Of a DNA stretch of 64,000 nt, positions 1 to 12,400 are shown in pieces. The translations under genes were made by a program, and so were the position numbers. The notes beneath the pieces are model-generated. The model worked only from the letters and a program-made list of their open reading frames with translations, was not told the origin of the DNA and made no database searches. How positions within the stretch are numbered: position 1 is the stretch's first letter; every line of letters begins with the position of its first letter. This DNA is from Formicarius rufipectus (taxonomy: Eukaryota > Chordata > Aves > Passeriformes > Formicariidae). The stretch lies in contig VXAU01006172.1 of assembly GCA_013399695.1 (NCBI GenBank), positions 182,198 through 246,197 of the forward strand. Direction: 5' to 3'.

Positions 1-3000
1 AATGTTTCTTCAGTTTTCTTCAATTTCTGTCACATTACAACTGCAATTCACTAATTAATTTGTAACCTCTTTCATGAATTAATGAAATCATTGACAGACA
101 ATATTTAGAACAATGTTGGTGACAGCTGCTGCAGAGCCCCCAACAGCCAGGAATTACACATCAATAAATACTTTTTTAGAAGACTGCAGAGAGTTCACTT
201 TCTTAAAAGAAAGAAATACGAACAAATATACAACCTTTCTTGACAGTAAGTTAACTCACACCTTAGGTTTAGCTGCTTCATGAAGGCAGATAAAAATAAA
301 CAATCCAGCAGAACTTGTAAAAAAAATACAAGTTCACTGAACAGATGAGGTCTAAGAACCTGGTTATAATAATGAATGGATAAAAACCACTCTGCTTTAG
401 GCAGAACTTAAATGCAAGAAAATTCAGCTACTAGAAGACTGATCTATTTTTAACATTAATAGAGCTAAAATATGCATCTTATGTGAGTACATCATAATAC
501 TGAAGTGCTCAGCCTTCCTTCTGTTTGTAAAATATGTCCAGTCTTGCAACCTTCCAACAGCTCCAGGCTGTAAACTAAACCCACAGAGAAGATAATGGCT
601 AGAAAAGACTTGGCTGTCATCATCTACCAGTACAGCATTTACTTCTTCATTATGTCATATGTTTCCCCTGCTAAAACAAGAGCATCCTCTGGAGGCAGAA
701 AATAATCACGTGCTTTTAGCAAGTGAGCTGAAAGACTGTATAAATAAGAGATGAGGAAAAACATACATACAACACAAGCTAGACTAAACACTAGACATTT
801 CCTTGAAAATCAAACAAGTTCCTGCAGACATAAAATTATGTTGTAACAATGCCTTAATCACCTAAGGACACATGAGAAAGTGTTGGGAATGTCCCTAAGC
901 TATCACTTTCATTTGCATTCTAAATTTCAAAAGTGTTAAGTTTCATAAAAGAACATTTAAAAAAACCCACAGAAGTTAAACAGTGACCTAGAGGTCGATC
1001 TGAGAGGCATCTGATGTGATGCTTCTTTCAGCAGCATCTTCAACAATACTAAGCCAAATTCTGTCTAACGGGAAATCCGTATGTGTATGGTAAAAACACA
1101 GCTGTAGCATTTAAAATCATAAATGAAACAGGTACAATCTTTATCACAGTTTATAAAAAAAAAAGCCTTCAGAAAAAAGAAGCAGAGAAACAGTATTTTG
1201 AATAAGATTGAGCAAAACACAGCACCATGCTCTACAGTTTCATCCTGGCTTGGCAGGAACAGTCAGTTATCCTCTACACTTAAAACAACGCTATAAGAAT
1301 TGTTAATTTATTTTATATGCTCATGCTTATATATAAGTAATAACATATAATAACAATAACTGATTTCTTACTGATGAACGACATTGCATGATTTAAACTG
1401 TTAATTTCTTAATTTTTCCAACTTTTAGCTCCTTGGAGCAGAAACCTGGCTGGGGGGGAACAGTGGCCATTTTTCTAAACCATACAACAATTTCTCATGT
1501 ACACAAGACCTAACTTCTGGGTCACTGCTATCAGAATAATAATTCAGTACTATGTCAGCATATATCAGGACATGATAGGTTAAAATTTAGCTCTAAATAC
1601 TTTCATGCTACTGCTTGAAAACTACATTTCTGCTGCAAGTCTGCACTTCGTGTTTAAAAGATAACTACAAGTTTAATAAACCTTGCTATTTTTAATTTTA
1701 AAAAATGTTAAAAAATTCCTATTTTGATACTCCATTCAAAAGATAAATACAATCACTTCTAGAGATTTGCTTGCTGTATTTTTAACTATAATTCTGCAGG
1801 TATGAGGAAAATAATTTACCCCAGTTGCCAATTTATTTATTTTTCAAATAGCCTGCACTTTTCGTCACCCTCTTCAAAATGGTAAAAATATTCTGAGTCC
1901 CTTTATGTGCCAAGTTTTAACCCCAAAGGATTTATTTTAGAGTGTCTGTAAACACTTACAAGATTTCTCAGTCCTATCTTTAGCCACATTCTTATCCTTT
2001 CAACACATTCCACACATATCCAAATTCCACCTTTCCAGAAAGGCATGAATTATGTTTCCCTTATTGGCTAACATACCACAAATGCTGTTTTAAGAATGGA
2101 TTCCGTTTTGCAATTCTATTCTTAGAGTTACCATGTACCAACCTGAGAGAGAGAAGCCATATAAGGTTGTTCAGACCATCACACCCTTCAGTTCAGCTCA
2201 GCTCCCATACTGCAATTTCTAACCCTTTTTTTTCCCATCATACTTTCAAGGGCCCTAATATTTACTTTCACCTCTAGTTATCCCACTTTGTACAACCCAC
2301 TAGAAGATGGATTCTGCTTTTCCATCGTCACTGCTATTTAAAAACCATTTCCTCCACCTAACCTAATCTCACTACTCACATATACTCATTACTAACCAAG
2401 GTCTCTCCTCCCCTAGCTGTTTTTTGCTTTTCCAGTTGGTGATTAAAATATCAGTTCTATTACATTGACATTTACTCCTCAGCACTCTTGCAAAACAGTC
2501 ACTAAACAGTTTCCAAAACCTGAGCCTATGCTCCCCTAACTGTTTGAATCAAAAATTTCTTAGTTGTAAGATAAAACTCACAAGTATCTCATGTAGTAAC
2601 ATCTGTAGGAAACGTAAAATAGAAGTGGATGAACCAAGCCATTGTCAGTGAGACTTCAGAGATGTTCTACTACAATTCAAATGTCAGGATCGACTGCTTT
2701 ACTCTTGATTTTCAGATTGTACTAATCTGATTATCCATTATCATTATCTATTTGGAAAGACTACAATGAAGCATTTATTGGCTGTCAACTGTCAGTGAAG
2801 CCAGGTCCTAATTCCATCCCAAGATTAAAGTTACCTCTGCTTGAGTCCTAAAAGATTAACCCAGTGAAGCAATATGCACTCTTTTCCCAGCTGGGAAGTC
2901 TTCAGTGCTCCTTGCATAATGGTTTTCAAATAAGTTTCTCTAAAGTATGACAGGGAATAGCAGCATTTAGAGACTTTATTTCTGCCCTATATCCATTCCC

Positions 3001-3364
3001 TTCATAATCACTGGAGAGAATAAAAGACAACCTGGATGGTCAAAAAGAGAATACCTCAACAGGAAGTCATTCTGTATCTAACCGCTATAATCATGATGCT
3101 TTTTAATACATACACTTTCCCATTAAATTACTAGATATTATTGCTGAAAATGAAAATTTTAATCTTATGTAATGGTTAATAGTTGTGGAATTGGTACATG
3201 CCTTTTCAGCAGTTAAGCTTTGCATCTTTTCATTACTAGATTTTATGTAGGAAACTGAATTAGACACAGAACAATTTTGAGGATACATATGTAATAGACA
3301 ATACAAATGCAGAAAATCACAGGTAGAAAAAGAATCAGGGTCAATATTTTAGCAAACTACTCAC
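1..3364 (-). other. ZDHHC17: ZDHHC17 intron 13 (5' part)
   Basis: Downstream of exon 13. I searched both strands for the next expected coding block (NHRYFMGYLFF and onward) and saw nothing, so exon 14 should lie left of position 1. AT-rich sequence with a pyrimidine-rich stretch on the plus strand around 2,160-2,440; no recognisable gene or repeat family. Confidence 0.7.
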
Positions 3365-3458
3365 CTACACAGTTTCCCACCCATGGGCAGTGGTGATCAA
3401 ACTTCGCTATACATCGATTGCAAACACCACAGTGTTTGGATCTCACTGGCTTCCGTAT
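3365..3458 (-). CDS. ZDHHC17: ZDHHC17 exon 13, catalytic DHHC motif
   Basis: 94 bp, acceptor CTGTTTCAG, donor GTGAGT from 3,364. It encodes IRKPVRSKHCGVCNRCIAKF, DHHCPWVGNCV and one base of the next Gly codon. HCGVC, RC and the DHHC-PW-GNC pattern are the zinc-binding and catalytic signature of the family. The catalytic cysteine codon (TGC) is at 3,389-3,387, equivalent to Cys467. All expected Cys and His residues are present, so this copy looks functional. This is the last exon found in the window. Confidence 0.97.
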
Positions 3459-6400
3459 CTGAAACAGTTATTGACATTTGCTTAGAAAAGCAAATAACTC
3501 CAATATATTTTAAATGGAAAAAACCAAACCCTCAATTTAAATGTAAATTGATTCTGCTATTGTTAATTCCTTACAGAACTTCAAATTTGATGCTAATACT
3601 TAAAGCAATCCTAGCTATTAAACTTAATCTATACACTGTTTAATACAAACATCTTTTCAATCACACTGAAATGATTTTCACACTGGTTTTGTTATACAAA
3701 CGATTACTCTTTCCATACAAAGTTATTCTATCACCTCCAGCTATTGTGCTTTGTATAGCAACCAGCTTCATTTCAGCTTTTTAACAATGAAAATACAGAA
3801 TGAGCTTGAGTTCTATGATTCTTCAGTATCATTTTTAACTGAGCGGTAATATAAATTCTTCAGGTTATTTTTTAAAGACAGAAATATGACTCAACAAGCA
3901 GAACTCGGTGGAACTTACAATGCTAAATTACTCCCAACAATTTTTCTTGAAAGGTTATGTCTTGAAAGAAGTGATCTGATATAGATACACACATACATAA
4001 TTTTTAAAAAGCCACATCTGTATACAATTTTCCAGCCTCAAAACTGGGACTATCAACATCATTCATGCTCTACACAGATCAGAGCTTTCCAAAACAACAC
4101 TGACAACCTTAAGAATTTTGTATTTACTAGTTAACTTCCAAATAAACACATTACATTTGCTTTATGAAAATTACGATTGTTTTTTTTTCCCCTCCTGACT
4201 ACTGCCAAATAGAGAAATGCACTTAATTTTTGAACAGACTATTTTACTAGAAGCATAACATAATTTTTACTGTGAGTTACAGAGGTAGTGGAAGGTCACC
4301 TGTCTGTGTGTATAATCAATCATCTTGGTAGGCATATTGGATACTTGGATTTTGACAGTAGCAAGTTATTTCCACAGTGATCTTTTTTTCCCTCTTTCTG
4401 TTGCAGTTTTGTTGTATACAGACATATTTACAGAAAACACCACTTAAATATTACAAATAAATCTGCCCATGAAACTGCATTATCAAGGTCGTATATGTGC
4501 TCATTACAGGAAGACTAATTTTGACTTAGCATTAAAAGAAAAAAATAATAGTAAATCTGAAATTGATTAAAAATAGACTACCAAGCAGGTACTGCAGAAT
4601 ATACTGAGGTCCAGACTTCCCGTCTCTGCAAGTTCTACTATGGTCTGCAAGAAAAAATATAGTCCTTGTAACTACTTTCTCTTTACAACAATAGAGAGAT
4701 AACATCCTTAGTTACATGATGAACAGTTTTCCTCTAAAATACTAAACAGGTTAGGAAAAATTTATGGAAACTTTTCCTCAAAGTAACCAGTAAAAGTTGG
4801 TAATACTGAAGTCTCAAAGCTGGACTATTTTTATCCCTCACCTGTAGTATTTTCACTTGCTATTTACCCAGTAGCCTTGCTCCCCTGACTGCATCCCTTC
4901 ATATTCCCTCCCCAACCAATCACTGCCATTCATAAAGCTTTTCCATTATCCCTCTTCAAACTTCCCATGCAACTCTGCATCACCTTCTCAACCCTTCCCC
5001 CATCATCCCTCAGTGCTCTAATATTAGTTTATCAGTATAGGACTTGACAATAAATGGCCTCCCTCACAGGAGTGACTTTTGCAAATAAACCAGATGAAAA
5101 GATAGCAAAAAACCCCCACCAAGACATACCTACTGTGATTTCAATGCTGGTGGTGTGACTTTTGACACTTTAGACAGTGGTCAAAACATTATCAGTGACA
5201 TAAATAGGGCCTCTGATTGCAGTGGGAGCGTAACACTACACTGCAGACTAACAAAAGGATGCACAAAGGAATGTACATGGTATGCTGTTCAATACTGGAG
5301 TTGAGTACTGTCCTCAAGCAAGATCCCAAAGCTCAGGAGAATAGAACAAAATGAGCAGATAAATAGCTTTTAAATAAAATTTTCATGCAGACCCAGGAGC
5401 ACTCAAGTGAGAGCCACATCACTGTGCTTTGTAAACCTTTGTCAATTTTCTATGCTTTTGAACTGTATTAAGAGTGACTTTGGTTATTTTGTAACACAGA
5501 AGAAAGGACATATTAGAATAACAAACAGCTGAAACTGTTGCTTACTACACATTTCCAAACATATTTGGTAACCTGGAATGAAAAGAATTTTTTTGCTTAC
5601 TTATTCCAAAGATAAAGGCTAACTCAGCATTAAATACTTGGAGACAAATTACGAATACGTTAGGAAGTGCTACACTGCACAAAGGTAAGACACGTCTTAC
5701 AGCAGTTCATACCCTTGATAACAGAACGTCACAATGTGGTTAGTTGCAATGTAAGAAATCCAAATCATGCACATCCATATAAACTGCATCTTGCAATTCC
5801 TACTCAGTTCAACAAGGCTTTAGTAACCATACTTAACTACTTCAGCAAGTAAATCAAATGAATTGCATATTTGTGCAATTTGCTGAATCCAAACCAAAGT
5901 GCCATTGCTGGCTATGCTATTTAATTTAGTCCAGTTGAAGGAAGAGAACTTAGTTTGGAATTTACTTTGGCAAATTTGCAATAGCAGAAATGGAATTTGC
6001 AAAGTAAATCTAAAATCTGCACATTGACTAACAACTCATTTATAATCTGTTGGAGAATACAAAGGTCATGTAATCTACAGCAACTTTTCTTTTCAAGGCT
6101 TTTACATTTTTAGTCCTATATAAGGACATAATTCCAAGTGGTCCGATGCTGATCCACACAGGTGTTTTCAAAAATAACCATGAAGTAAAAGCTCGAAACT
6201 CATTTTTGGGGGGATGTGATCTTCTAGGAAACTTAAAAAAAAACCAAAAAACAAATGCTTTTGCTGCTTGTATCACTGTGGCATATTCAGTGCTCAGTCT
6301 GGCTGTTGAAAACAATGCACTTCAATAGAAAAAAAAAACAACCCTAAATGTTAATAATAATGATATAATATCTTGGAGAGGAATCATTAGATCAACCATA

Positions 6401-9400
6401 TTTTCTCAAATATTTGTGCAAAAACAAAAGCCTTCCCTGAACCTCCGTGGGTTCTTTCCACCCAACTTCTTTTCAAACTTATCTTGAAAATATAAGTTAC
6501 AATTTTATTTTGCCAATCAAAATGACTAATATGCAATTTTGCACCAGTAATAGACTTGAAATATATTCTAAATGTAAAAAAAAAAATCTGGAAGACTTTT
6601 TAACATTTTAAACCTTCTATTACACAATTTGTTAAAACAGAATGTACTGAACAGCAAACTACTCCGATCAGTTGGTGGAGAGCTGCTGAAGAGCAAGTTT
6701 CACATATCTCACGGCTTTACCTTTTTCTTTTGTTCTTCTGTGGCTTTGATGATTCCTGGATCAGATTTCCAGGATTTTCCAAAATTGTAGAAAAGTGCAA
6801 CACTATTAGCAAGGAATGGAAGATGTATAAAGAAAAAATTGAGATGTGTTTACAGTCAAGGAATCTAAAGTGGAAAACTAAATTTCATCTTGAACATACT
6901 CGCTGATGATTCTGAAATAAAATTAAATTTACTTAAATTTTTACTAATGCCCTTGAGTAATTGTCTTCTGAACTAAAATTCAGCACTGCTGTAAGAATTA
7001 GCTTGGTACTCCATATTTTCTATTGCTCAAACTTAAAAAATTACTTTAAAGAATGCTGTACTCCATCAGGCATTTCAAAAGCATTTATCTTTCTAAAGAA
7101 TGAGTAATGATAGTTCAGTTTTTGTAACTATTTTCCCTTTTAATTAAATTAAACCCCATGAAATTTATCTTCTCAATAACTATTTCCTGTTTTCACAAAG
7201 ATTTGGGAGCTCTCTTTATAAGATAGACAGTTAGACTGCCTTCAGTGGCTTGATATTCTGGTGAGATCACAGGACAGATTGTTTCTAGCCATAGAAGGAA
7301 TTGTGCTGCAATGACCACTGTTGTGTGGCAATCATGTCCCACCACCACTTATCTCCAAGAAAGGCAGTGTCTGAAACCTGGGACTATAATAAGGCAATAC
7401 CCACATTTTGCATCAATGAAAGTTATTTTTAGCATATTAGTATGTTTAATACTTAAAAAACCACAGGATTTATTATCCTGTAGAACTGTTTATAAAATCA
7501 CTTACCATATAAAGACAGAAAATAACCATTTGTTTAAAAATACATTTCCTGCATTTAATGTGTTGCCACACAATATGCATAGTCTTGGAGCACTTGATAT
7601 TTCTTCAGAAAATGAAAACATTTCTTAGCAATGATGTTGAAAATCTAAATACTTGAGATATGTCTCTTCCAGAAAAGATGGAAAATTATTTATTCTGATA
7701 AACATCCAAAAGACCTGACCAACCTGACTAAAGATACCTGCTCTCAGCTGTCAGGCATAAGTGCAAGGAGATGCCCTATTCGACAAAGCAGTGGTGGCAG
7801 AAGCCCTTACAGCATTATCCAAGCAAAAAGGACATCTATTACTCAGGCACAAATGACTGCATACCCAAATTAGACTATATTTTGAGAAATATACAGATCT
7901 AAGTAACTTGTGATGGGAAAGAACCTTGAAATGCAAACAAATACAAGTAGGCCTCTTTTTTACTTCTGAAATGCTAACAAAATCTCATTCATGTGAAGTG
8001 TATATCAAATGATTTTTGTTCTCCTGTCAGGGAGAAGAACTGGCAGTGAATTTATAATAAAAAATATTGGCAGGTTAAATTAAAATTTTAATAATGTGTC
8101 TTACACAGCAGAATGTTAGTATTAGCTCACTAAAGGTTAATTAATCTTGCCTCTAACAAGCTGTTTCCTGCAAGTTTGTGATGGGGGGAGGGCGGAGGGA
8201 GGAAACATCAGCTATACTATAGGCTTAATACTCACAGTTCTACTTCACAGATCACAGATGAAAAGCTCTGACTTCAAAACTTATACAATCCAACTTGTTC
8301 CTATTTTTCTTCTAAAACTAATTCCTGTCAAGAAGCAGCTGGTTCAACTGATTTGTATAGCTGGAGAGATATTACATGTTCTTTAGAATATTAAAGGAAT
8401 CATTGCTGGGTTTACTGCAAGTCAAAAATGTTGTGGGTTTTTTTTTGTTTGTTTGTTTTGTGGGTTTGTTTTTTTAGTTTGTTTTTTTTTTTTTATTCAC
8501 AGTACCTTAATCAGACAGCTGGTACAAACAATAAAAGTACAATTGAAAACAATTATATGACCCATCTGTAACTACCATGCATCATGTTTAGACTTTTAAA
8601 GAAGATATAGGGAATGATGATTTATTTTCTATACAGTGAGGGCTTCTATAACCTTAGCTCTTTGCAAGTTTTTTTCTAACTAAAATTTGCACAACCTGCA
8701 AGATAAACAAGCTGTCCATTTTCTGAATTTACTCTTCCCCCTTTTTACTCTGTAAAATACAGCGAAAACATAAAAGACACCCCACAGAGTCTATTTTTCA
8801 TGTCCTTTCATCATGGTGGTGCTAGATGAGTGCAATATTGGCAATGTAAATAGTAGCAGATAAGGTACTTCTGTGCTGAGGATGGGAGGTGTTGGGAGAC
8901 TACATGAGAAGTGAAAAGTTTTCTTCTCCCAGGTATTTCCAGTATGTGATGTAGATAAACAACTCCAGCTGTACGATTCACCTCATCCACCTTAAGTAAT
9001 TCAGTATGCTTTCACACACATCAGAAAGGAAAAAAGCTGTGTCCAATCTATCTTCAGTATCAAGATATTTAAATTAGGTCAGAGAAGCTTAGCCCTACAA
9101 ATGGTTATTTTTTTGTCACTGGCTATAAAGAGAGCTTAAACACTGAACTTCAATACAGATGCCCACACCAGTGGCTTCTAAAATCATGCTGAACTCCTCT
9201 CTGAAGTTTACTTTCGAAGAGATCTTAGCAACTTGCATCACAGTCATCTCTCAAAACTCTTGATATGTAAGAAACCCTTGCAGGTTTGCAATAGCTTCAG
9301 TGTAGGGAATTGGTTCTTCAGAGAGTGCCTCATTTAAAACTACACAAGGAAAAAATACATTACCATATTATTAAAGGCTACAAAATGTATGACATAGCAG

Positions 9401-12400
9401 GCATTCACCTTCTGCTTGGCCACCAACTTGCTGTCTTTTAGGCAGTTTCCCCAGTTTTCATTGAGAGAGACGAAGGAGAAACACCCATTAAACACTTCCT
9501 ATTTCTGGTCCTGATCAATACCGTTTAATTATTAGAATAAATACAAGAGGCTGAAAATTATTCCAGGAATCCACTTGCAACCACAAAGGCCAACTCATTA
9601 AAAAAATTAAAACCAAACAAGCACCACACAACTCCTAAATGAGATAAACATGGGATGAGTTAATTTTTCATCATGATCTGCTTCTATTTAAAAAGCCCCA
9701 AATACATGCAGCTTCCAGCTATTAGACATTATATGAGAACCTGAAATGCCAAAATGGACATTACAGACCAAGATGCACCCTTCCACAAACTACAAATTCA
9801 GCAATAAATCCTTTTCTCCTACAGAGAAATATCTGTGGCCAGTGTAAGCTGATATATCAATACATGCTAATGTCTCAGAATCACAGAATGACTCAGGTCA
9901 GAAGGGCCCACAGTGGGTCATCTGGTCCAACCTCCCTGCTCAAGCTGGGTCATCCCAGAGCACATGGCACAGGATTGTGTCCAGATGGTTTTAATATCTC
10001 CAGTGAGGGCAACTCCACAACCTCCCTGGGCAATCTGTTCCAATGTGTGGTCACCCACACAGCAAAGAAGTTCTTTCTCACATCCAGGTGGAACTTTCTG
10101 GGCATCAGTTTCTGCCCATTGCCTCTTGTCCTATTGCTCCGCACAACCAGGAAGAAGGGCGGAGGTCCATCCTTTTGACAACCTTGCTTTAGATATTCAT
10201 ACACACTGATGTGATCTCCCCTCTCCCTGAGCCTGAACAGTCATCTCTCCCTGAGCCTGAAGAGGTCCAATTTTACTCCATAAGAGAGATGCTCCAGATC
10301 CTTAACACTTGTACATGTGGATCCAAGAGCTCAGGTAAACAACAGCAAAGAGCTACCTGAGAAACCTCATCTGACTGGGCATTTATTAGACAAAATCCAT
10401 TTGTAATCAACTGAAGCTCTGCAAAAGCCCTTTACCTCCATTTCCATCTAATATAAAAAAATTCTTTAGCTTGCAAAAGCACTAAATTAATTTAACTCTT
10501 TTACCCCATTTTTTATTTATTTTTTTTTTTTTAACTTAAGAAAAAGTATTTAGACATGGGAGCAGAAATTCTGGGTACCTGGATTCAGAGCGTGGATTTT
10601 TGGGTCTTTGGTTCCTCTATATTAGTAACATGGCTGTTAGCTTCCTTCTTTCTGTATGTAAGGCTTTCTACTTTCTCCCTGAAGCTAATTTTGGTAATAG
10701 GAATTTGTTTTAATTGTTTAACTGTACCAATTAGCTTGTTACAGTTTTTAAAATCCCATGCTATTGTATCAGCTTTGTGAAAGCATGAAAATTATCATGA
10801 ATTCTCTTATAACCAATTTTAAAATGATCCTAATTGAAAAAGGGTGCAATAATTGCTTTCTTTCATCTAAAACCCATCAATACATGAAGTAGATGTGAAA
10901 TAAGATAATCAATACAGTATTAGTCAATGATGAATTATTTTAAAAAATATAAATTGGCTTATGTAATCTCAGCATTGCAAGTAGTTTGCTGTAACAAAAA
11001 AAGCTTACTTAAAGTTGCGGACTTGGATTTGCACCAAATAGAAGTGGCAGAAACAAAAAAAACAAACACAAAGTATTTTGGGTTACAGCAAACTCTGACA
11101 CCTTAGAAAAACAGAGTAGTGTAAGAACATTCTGACCGAACAGACACTATTTGTTCAGGCAGAACTGAAAAGACTGCAGGACCAGCTGAGATATGAATGC
11201 TGTATATGTGCCCTGGACTTTTACAGGATACAAGAGAATATTCTACCTATAAATGCTAATGAAAAAGAACGAAATATGAAATTCTATCCTCACGTTATTG
11301 TGTAATTTTAATTTATTTTTTTTCTTTTAAAAATAAGTCTAAATTAAAATACAGTGATTCAGTATGCAGGATTTTTGAGAGCATTTTTCCCCCTACTCTG
11401 CAAACAGCAGAAGACTAAAATACATTAACAGAGCAAGACATAACCGTATCCTTTGTTATGGGCAAAATATAGTTACAGAGAAGCAGCATAACCGTGGCAT
11501 GGAAGCATTGGACCATAAACGCATATACAGACTCATGAACACACATTCATTTCCTGAAAGAATAGGATTTATATTTTAACAAATACACCACACTCAGAAT
11601 CTGTTGAGAAAAATCTGATAGAATGGAAACATTTACAAAACACTCAGTACACTTTCAAGATTAGTCTTTCGGAAGACAAAACATTAAATCTTAGAATTTA
11701 GCACTGTATTTTTCATGTGACCACCCCGAAATACNNNNNNNNNNNNNNNNNNNNNNNNNNNNNNNNNNNNNAAAAAAAAAAAAAAAAGCACTGCTAATCT
11801 TTGGCTTTATTCGTTCTTTATGATACATTGCGTCAACTGCCTTTTTATGTCCCATTAGAATTAAACTCAGATGGTCTTCCAGACACAAGAAAAGAAAATT
11901 CTTACCAAACACATGAAGAATAAAGTAGCAGTTATGGCAATTAAGATCTTTATGTTACTTATAACAAAGTTCCAGTAAGGCATTCCCTGATAGTTCTTTA
12001 AGGTTAGACACCTTTTTCTCCTAGCAAAAGATAGAATTTGTGAAGACTACCGGGATAGGTTTTATCACTTGAACTTTAGAGAATACAGAGTAGTATTCTG
12101 GTCTGCTGTAAGCAATCATATAGGGCTGTAAAAATACAGGATTTTAATCTCCAACCACAATGCTGTGCTTCATGTTATAAAAATAGAGCAGGCATGCAAT
12201 TTCTTTTTTCCAATAAAGCCATAGGGCAATTTTCCAGAAGAAGAAGGAATTTGGAATCTGTTTGCAAAGACTTCCAATTAAAATTCAGCAATTAAAGGAA
12301 GATGGCCTCAAGCACTCAGTCTCTAAACTCTAAACTGCTTGTCAGTTTTATGTGTCAGCTCTAATGAAAGCAATTAGTAACTGAAAGTTTTAGACTACTA

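Noticed and set aside
11691..11912. Minus-strand open frame spanning the N gap
   Set aside because: It runs through undetermined bases and a poly-A/T run and resembles no ZDHHC17 exon.
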